Assembly (NCBI RefSeq): GCF_937616625.2
Contig: NC_065570.1
Coordinates: forward strand, 71,575,665-71,639,664
Source: Mercurialis annua
Taxonomy: Eukaryota > Streptophyta > Magnoliopsida > Malpighiales > Euphorbiaceae
DNA: 64,000 nucleotides
Direction: 5' to 3'
Position 1 is the first letter of the stretch; the number at the start of each line of letters is the position of its first letter. This document shows positions 58,950 through 64,000 of the stretch, piece by piece. A model generated the notes under the pieces. It saw only the letters and a list, made by a program, of their open reading frames with translations. It was not told the DNA's origin and did not search any database. Made by a program: the position numbers and the translations under genes.

Positions 58950-59178
58950 CTCTCTCCGTCCTATTTTAAAAGTTCTATTTGCTTTTACACACATATTAAA
59001 AATATATTTATTACAGTATCTTTGTCTTTTTGTGTTTTTTCATATTTTGCCATTATTAATGATAGTGAAATTTTCTATAGATTTTATTTGATATGATTAA
59101 ATAAAGGGTAAAAAAATAAATTCAATATAAAAATACTCTAAAAATAGAAATGTAACATTTAAAATGGGACGGAGGGAG
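58950..59178. mobile_element. Stowaway MITE
   Basis: 229 bp. The ends CTCTCTCCGTCCTATTTTAA and, on the minus strand, CTCCCTCCGTCCCATTTTAA are flanked by TA on both sides (58948-58949 and 59179-59180). Confidence 0.85.
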
Positions 59179-59180
59179 TA

Positions 59181-62100
59181 TTCTATTTTTATTATATTTT
59201 ATTTAAATTTAAAAATAATATTTTTTTATTAAAATTATCTGTTACAAATATTTTTTTTAATATTTTATTAGTAATTATTAATGATATTTACAAATTAAAT
59301 TGAAAATGAAATTATTAATAAACTTTTTGCATTTTTTGCATATAAAATAAAATCGATTTAAAATTAGAAATTTGTCATTTTAATATAGCATTATAAATTG
59401 GAGTTAAACTCTAAAATTTACACTACAAGTACCATTTTACTATATCATGTGTTAAAAATAGCACAAAATATAGCATACGCAATGAAAATGCTCTAAAAGT
59501 TGTTCGAAAAGATAAATCAAATGCCAACCAAAAAAACTACTAGCCTACCGCTAATGGCGATTTTAGAAATAACTAATTTCTAGTTATTTGTTTGGTTTTT
59601 TACTTTATGACTGTTTAAGATTACTTCACTCCCAAAATGACAAACATCAAAATAGAATGGATCAATTTTTGATCGCAGAAGTCAGTATGTTTTTAAATGC
59701 AGGAGTGTATTGAGTCAGTTTTTAGTAGTTTGATAACATGTTTCAATTTTGTTTTGATTTACTTTTCTGTTTTGATTTTTCCATTATAGCGAGCATGTTT
59801 CTATTTTATTTTTTAAAAATCCAAAACCCAATATTATAATAAATAAAAAAATAGTTTTTTTTAAATTCTGTAATTGTTGAATAGCTAATCTCTCGCCTCA
59901 GCGTTGCTACACTTCTATCACCTTATCGCCATTTAAGCGCACCAGAGAAAATTGGTCGCCCTGGATTATTGTTTTGGTGCAACCCTTCTGTCTGGCGCAT
60001 TTTTAGCGTCTAGGTGCGAGTCGGGCGCACTTTTAACAACTATGCTTGTAACAATCCTTTCTAAATAAATCAAGACATGATCTATAATTGTTTTTTTTTT
60101 CTAAAACTTTCAGTTCACATGTTTTTCCTGGTATATTGCTCAGAAACGTTGCCTGAATCAGATTTTATGTCATTGTGTCCAGGCTGAGTATTAATATCTA
60201 AGTGAGATATATTTGGCAAGCAGCAGAAAACAAGCTGAAAACATGGAGAGAATAAAAATGATGGTGTCCCCAAACATAAAGATGGCTTTCTAAAGATGAA
60301 CTGCTTTAGTGCTAAAAATGAGTAGTTGCTTTCGCCTATGAAGAATGGCCAAACCAAACCAAAGCATAACAATTAGGAACATTTGGAATAATCCTTGCAC
60401 CAATTTAATCATCATTGAATTATTTTAACTTTTTAACAGAAACGATCAAATTAATCCAATTAATACAAAATGAATCAACTTAATTAACTGAAACCTTAAA
60501 ACTGCAAAGTCGCACCGACTAAAATAGTCGGTTATTAATATGGCTAATTCAGTTAAATGGATAAAAATATAATGAATAATTATTAAAAAGAAATAATAAA
60601 TTCAATTAATCTCTTAATTTGATCAATTAAATTTTTAAAGCTTTTAACCGTAATGAAACCTAAAAAATTATGAATCAAATTAAATGGACTGAAGTAACCG
60701 AATTACTCAAAAACTTTTAGATGAACTAATCAACATAGATCAGTTAATTCGATTTAACCGAATTTTTACTCCAAATGAAATCGAGGCTTGCAGACATTTT
60801 GAGGAGCGTGGGCACATTCTCATCTAATAATTTTACATCTCTAAATTTAATTGAACTTTGATTCTTCTCTTCTTCTTCAAGCGAATTTCAACACCCACCC
60901 ATTTTTTCCCTCTACCTTTAAAGACCATCAATCAATATCTCACCACCAAGTGCATAATATGGATAAATTGAGTATCAATTATGAGAATACTAAAAGGGAA
61001 CGCAACTATCTTTTTTGAAGACCCAACTGTCACACTTTTCTTTTTCAAGGGTTTTTTGCATAGTGGAAAAGAAAAGAAGGATCATGCTCACTAAAGCAAA
61101 GGGACCAACCACAAAAGAAAATCAGTTTATCCTAACTTTCAATATGGGTTTTATTGTACTTAAGCTTAGCAAACATTACTTATTAAGGTTTACTTACTTT
61201 CAAACTAATTATGATAATATAAAGTATTGCTTAACTCACCAATCTTTCAATATCATCATTTGTTGATTAATAAAGATTGGACTTAAACTAAAGTTCATCT
61301 TTTTGTTAAGTTAATTATTAAAGAATTAGCTTACAGAGTGGCAGATTTCAGCTTGGACCCTATTGCTGTCCTATCTAGCTGTCATTACATCATTGGCTTG
61401 CTCATTTATCTATTTGCTGTCTGTTTATAAATTCATTTTTAGCAATAATCTTAATGCAAATTTTTTTAATATCTGCAAGACAATCTCAACTTTTTTGTCA
61501 AAGACAAGACAATTTGATATACCATAAAATTATGTTTGGCTTATGGAATAGATGATTATTCTATAATTTATAGAATAAATATTCATTTCAGAAAATAAAA
61601 ACAACTGCATCATTCCGTATCCATTCTATTCCATAGTCCTATAAGAGAAATCGGAAAATTATTGCACGTAACCGTTGTGCCATGTCATTCGTGTAAAACA
61701 AAACCAATGATGTGATAGTCATGTGCAAAATTAATAATAAAAAAATTAAATAATAACTAAAAAATTTCCTATCGCAAATACTCATTGGCTTGTTAACTTG
61801 ATATTTGATCATGATCTACCTTTAAAGTGAACAAAATAATAAAATAGAAACTTACAGATGAATTTTGACAAGACAAAATGAAATATATAATTCGTCTGCT
61901 CAAAGTTTTCAGTGCATTTTTTTATTTTAGGATATTTATTTTTAAGGATGTTCAATTTATGAACCTTTTTCAATAAAAAAATTAAAAATATTGATCAAAT
62001 CCTCTTGATCTAACTAAAAAATCTTCAAATATTTCTCATCCAATACAAGCACAAATTTAAAAAATCTTAATCATAACTCATTAAATTTCTTAAAGATCTA

Positions 62101-63820
62101 CCACATGCAAACAAAAAATAAAATACAAAATAAGAAAAACTCTCAAATCTTCTAATAACGTATAAATTTTAATCAAGTAAGAATTTTTATTAAATACACA
62201 CTAAAGAGAATAAAACTTCATAATTAAGAAATTTATTGATAAGAAAATTAGATATAAATAAATTAGAGAGAAGGGAAATGGTATGCTGATAAAGAGAAGT
62301 ATTTACTGCAGAAGTTAGTAAATTTCTTATAAAAATTCAAAATGAGAATGTGATTATTATTAAAAAACATGAAATGCATGATTAAAAAAATAGAGGGCAG
62401 TAATTATTTGTTGTTATTTTCAATTTGATGTTGGGCTGTATATGTAATAGAAAAGGAAGAAAAAACAAGGGAAGATGATGATGATTTAATACAAGACTTT
62501 GAATTCATGACAGGGATTTACCACCGTCTAAACTCCACAGTCACCAACAGACACTGGAATGAGGACTGATCATAAAAGTTAGAACCCCTGCCAATGCCTC
62601 ATATAGTTGCAGTCCCACTGCCTTTTCAACAAAGGGAGGGGACCCAATTCTGTGATCAACTATAATATATAGCCATGAAACTCCAGAGTTTTATATTTTG
62701 ACGTTTTTTTTTTCTATTTCCGTAAAAATTTATAAAACTTCAAAATTTAATATTTATATTAAATAACCAATCTGTCTAAAAGTTCAAGCCATGAATGAAG
62801 CTCAAACAATAATAGTATTATTTTAACACTCTCCCTCACGCGAATGTCTATTGGATGTGTTAAGATATTTTAATTAATTAAATGGGAGTTACCAAGAATT
62901 GAGACTCTAGACTTTTTGATCTTAAAAACTTTGATACGTACCATATCAAGTAATAAATTCATCCAAAATCTCAAGTTGATGAGAGAGGTATCAACAATAA
63001 CAATATGTAACATATTTATACGAAATATATGTATTGTTCGTTTCCGATTTATACATTTTGTTTCAGTATTTCCGTTTATGTCTACAAAACTCTACATTAT
63101 TAAACAAAATTGAAAATGATTTGATATGAGTGAGTTGTTTCTGAAGCTGTAAATCTTTATATTTCTACAGTAAGTCAGTAAGTATCTGTATGTTCGTGAT
63201 CTAAATGTATTGTCTTTTAATTGCATTTTGGTATTATATTTTACCAAAAACATACTGAATTTATAACAAGAAGTGATAGAAACAGACAACATGAGACGAG
63301 CATTCTACAAAGAGAAACATCTTTTCTCAAAAATAAAATAAAAAATATTTAGCTATCTACAATATCATGTTATCAACCTCAATTAAATATATCCACGACT
63401 CATTTAATGGTTGATGTACTATTTGTCTATATATACAAAACAATCCTACATGTTGTATGTAATATCACGCCCTATCGCTTTAAACAGGTCGTAATTGACA
63501 AATGTTCAAACGATGATGATAAATATATTGTAAGTTCTAAAAATTAAAATTTATTATAGAGAAATGATAAAAAAAATTAAGAGATACAATTTTTTTATGT
63601 CCGTTTTGTGTTGTTCTTCCAATTGACCAATACAGTCGTGATTATATCGAAAAAATATTGCTTCACACATAATTAAGTAGTGTTTCACTAAGTAATTATT
63701 AATATTTCCTTCATCATCGTGCCTCAATAATAATTATGCCTCTATCTTTAAATTGTTACATTTAACGTATTGACTACAGTTCCAACAATCAAAGCCCTTA
63801 TTTTAAATTGTTAGACACAT
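59181..63820. other. AT-rich intergenic region
   Basis: No gene is recognised. A second, truncated copy of the short MITE at 24873 occupies about 61655-61800. The stretch 62510-62690 is less AT-rich than its surroundings but has no coding or structural signal that I can read. Remaining open frames are short and featureless. Confidence 0.4.
61655..61800. mobile_element. Short inverted-repeat MITE, copy B (truncated)
   Basis: The left end AATTATTGCACGTAACCGTT matches the right end of copy A in inverted orientation. The inner right part CCTATCGCAAATACTCATTG matches copy A's left arm, but the outermost right bases are missing. Confidence 0.5.
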
Positions 63821-63822
63821 AT

Positions 63823-63946
63823 ATTTTTTTTTTATCAAAAGTGGAAATCAACTCTTCAGAGTCTCATGTTAGTTGTTAGTTACCGAGGCGTGGCCCACAA
63901 CCTCTCGATGCACTTAGAGACGCCTTAACCATTCAGACTAGACCCA
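63823..63946 (-). mobile_element. tRNA-derived SINE, degenerate
   Basis: On the minus strand the sequence starts GGGTCTAGTCTGAATGGTTA, with AGGCG next, an A-box like that of tRNA-Ser/Leu. About 35 bases later comes a damaged B-box (GTGGGCCACGCCTCGG), and it ends in an A-run (T-run at 63823-63833 on the + strand). No clear target duplication. Confidence 0.55.
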
Positions 63947-64000
63947 AAATATTCTATTTCTGCAGGATTAATAATAAATTTTACCAAAAAAAGGTTATAA

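Larger units (their letters stand above)
57980..60045. mobile_element. Possible old element with GCGC-rich ends, containing nested MITEs
   Basis: The left end has GTTAAAGGTGCTAGGTGCAC followed by AAAGCGCGAGGC. Read on the minus strand, the right end has GTTAAAAGTGCGCCCGACTC and CACCTAGACGC. The similarity is loose, no target duplication was found, and two younger MITEs lie between. It may be one worn hAT-like element or two unrelated fragments. Confidence 0.35.

Overview
This is nuclear DNA from a flowering plant, most likely a eudicot; I cannot name the species. Evidence: AT-rich sequence with GT-AG introns, plant-type families (subtilase, class III-like acyl-CoA-binding protein, plant TAF4b, glycine-rich protein), and many plant transposons. 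All exon joins below were checked by reading-frame phase only; there is no transcript evidence here.

Host genes, left to right: the 3' part of an arginine N-methyltransferase 2-like gene (21-1375, +); an intact single-exon subtilisin-like protease (2679-4988, -); a small secreted glycine-rich protein (15443-15853, +); an acyl-CoA-binding domain protein (16617-19286, -); a 78-residue zinc-finger/4F5-like protein (25932-26438, +); a 14-exon TFIID subunit TAF4b (27065-32082, -); a Mpv17/PMP22 family membrane protein (33229-34779, +); a 90-residue plant protein of unknown function (45877-46665, +); ribosomal protein uS14/S29 (54101-54689, +); and a 122-residue putative secreted peptide precursor (56656-57434, +). 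They look like independent genes, with no operon-like linkage.

The rest is mostly transposon-derived. A 5'-truncated LINE with a 16-bp target duplication lies at 6000-7343. Two Helitrons lie at 19588-19760 and 19807-21112. A 6-kb Mutator-like element (37545-43510) with long terminal inverted repeats, an uninterrupted 1099-codon transposase and a second gene for a GRF zinc-finger/coiled-coil/membrane protein sits inside a small hAT element (37230-43767); both target duplications are exact. Several small Mutator-like elements (10491-10974, 50625-50933, 58106-58463) have exact 9-bp duplications. Stowaway MITEs lie at 50249-50533 and 58950-59178.

The most unusual objects are two Mutator-like elements, 11140-12854 and 51144-52562, which share terminal bases but carry at each end a string of separate short palindromes (about 14 and 10 hairpins). 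Palindromes within one element share a core, and one hairpin type occurs in both. The second element is inserted in one arm of a large foldback element (51002-53862) that ends about 240 bp before the S29 start codon. Comparing the two ends of the first element suggests how one hairpin arose, by insertion of a short inverted copy. This pair is my main candidate for something not well described.
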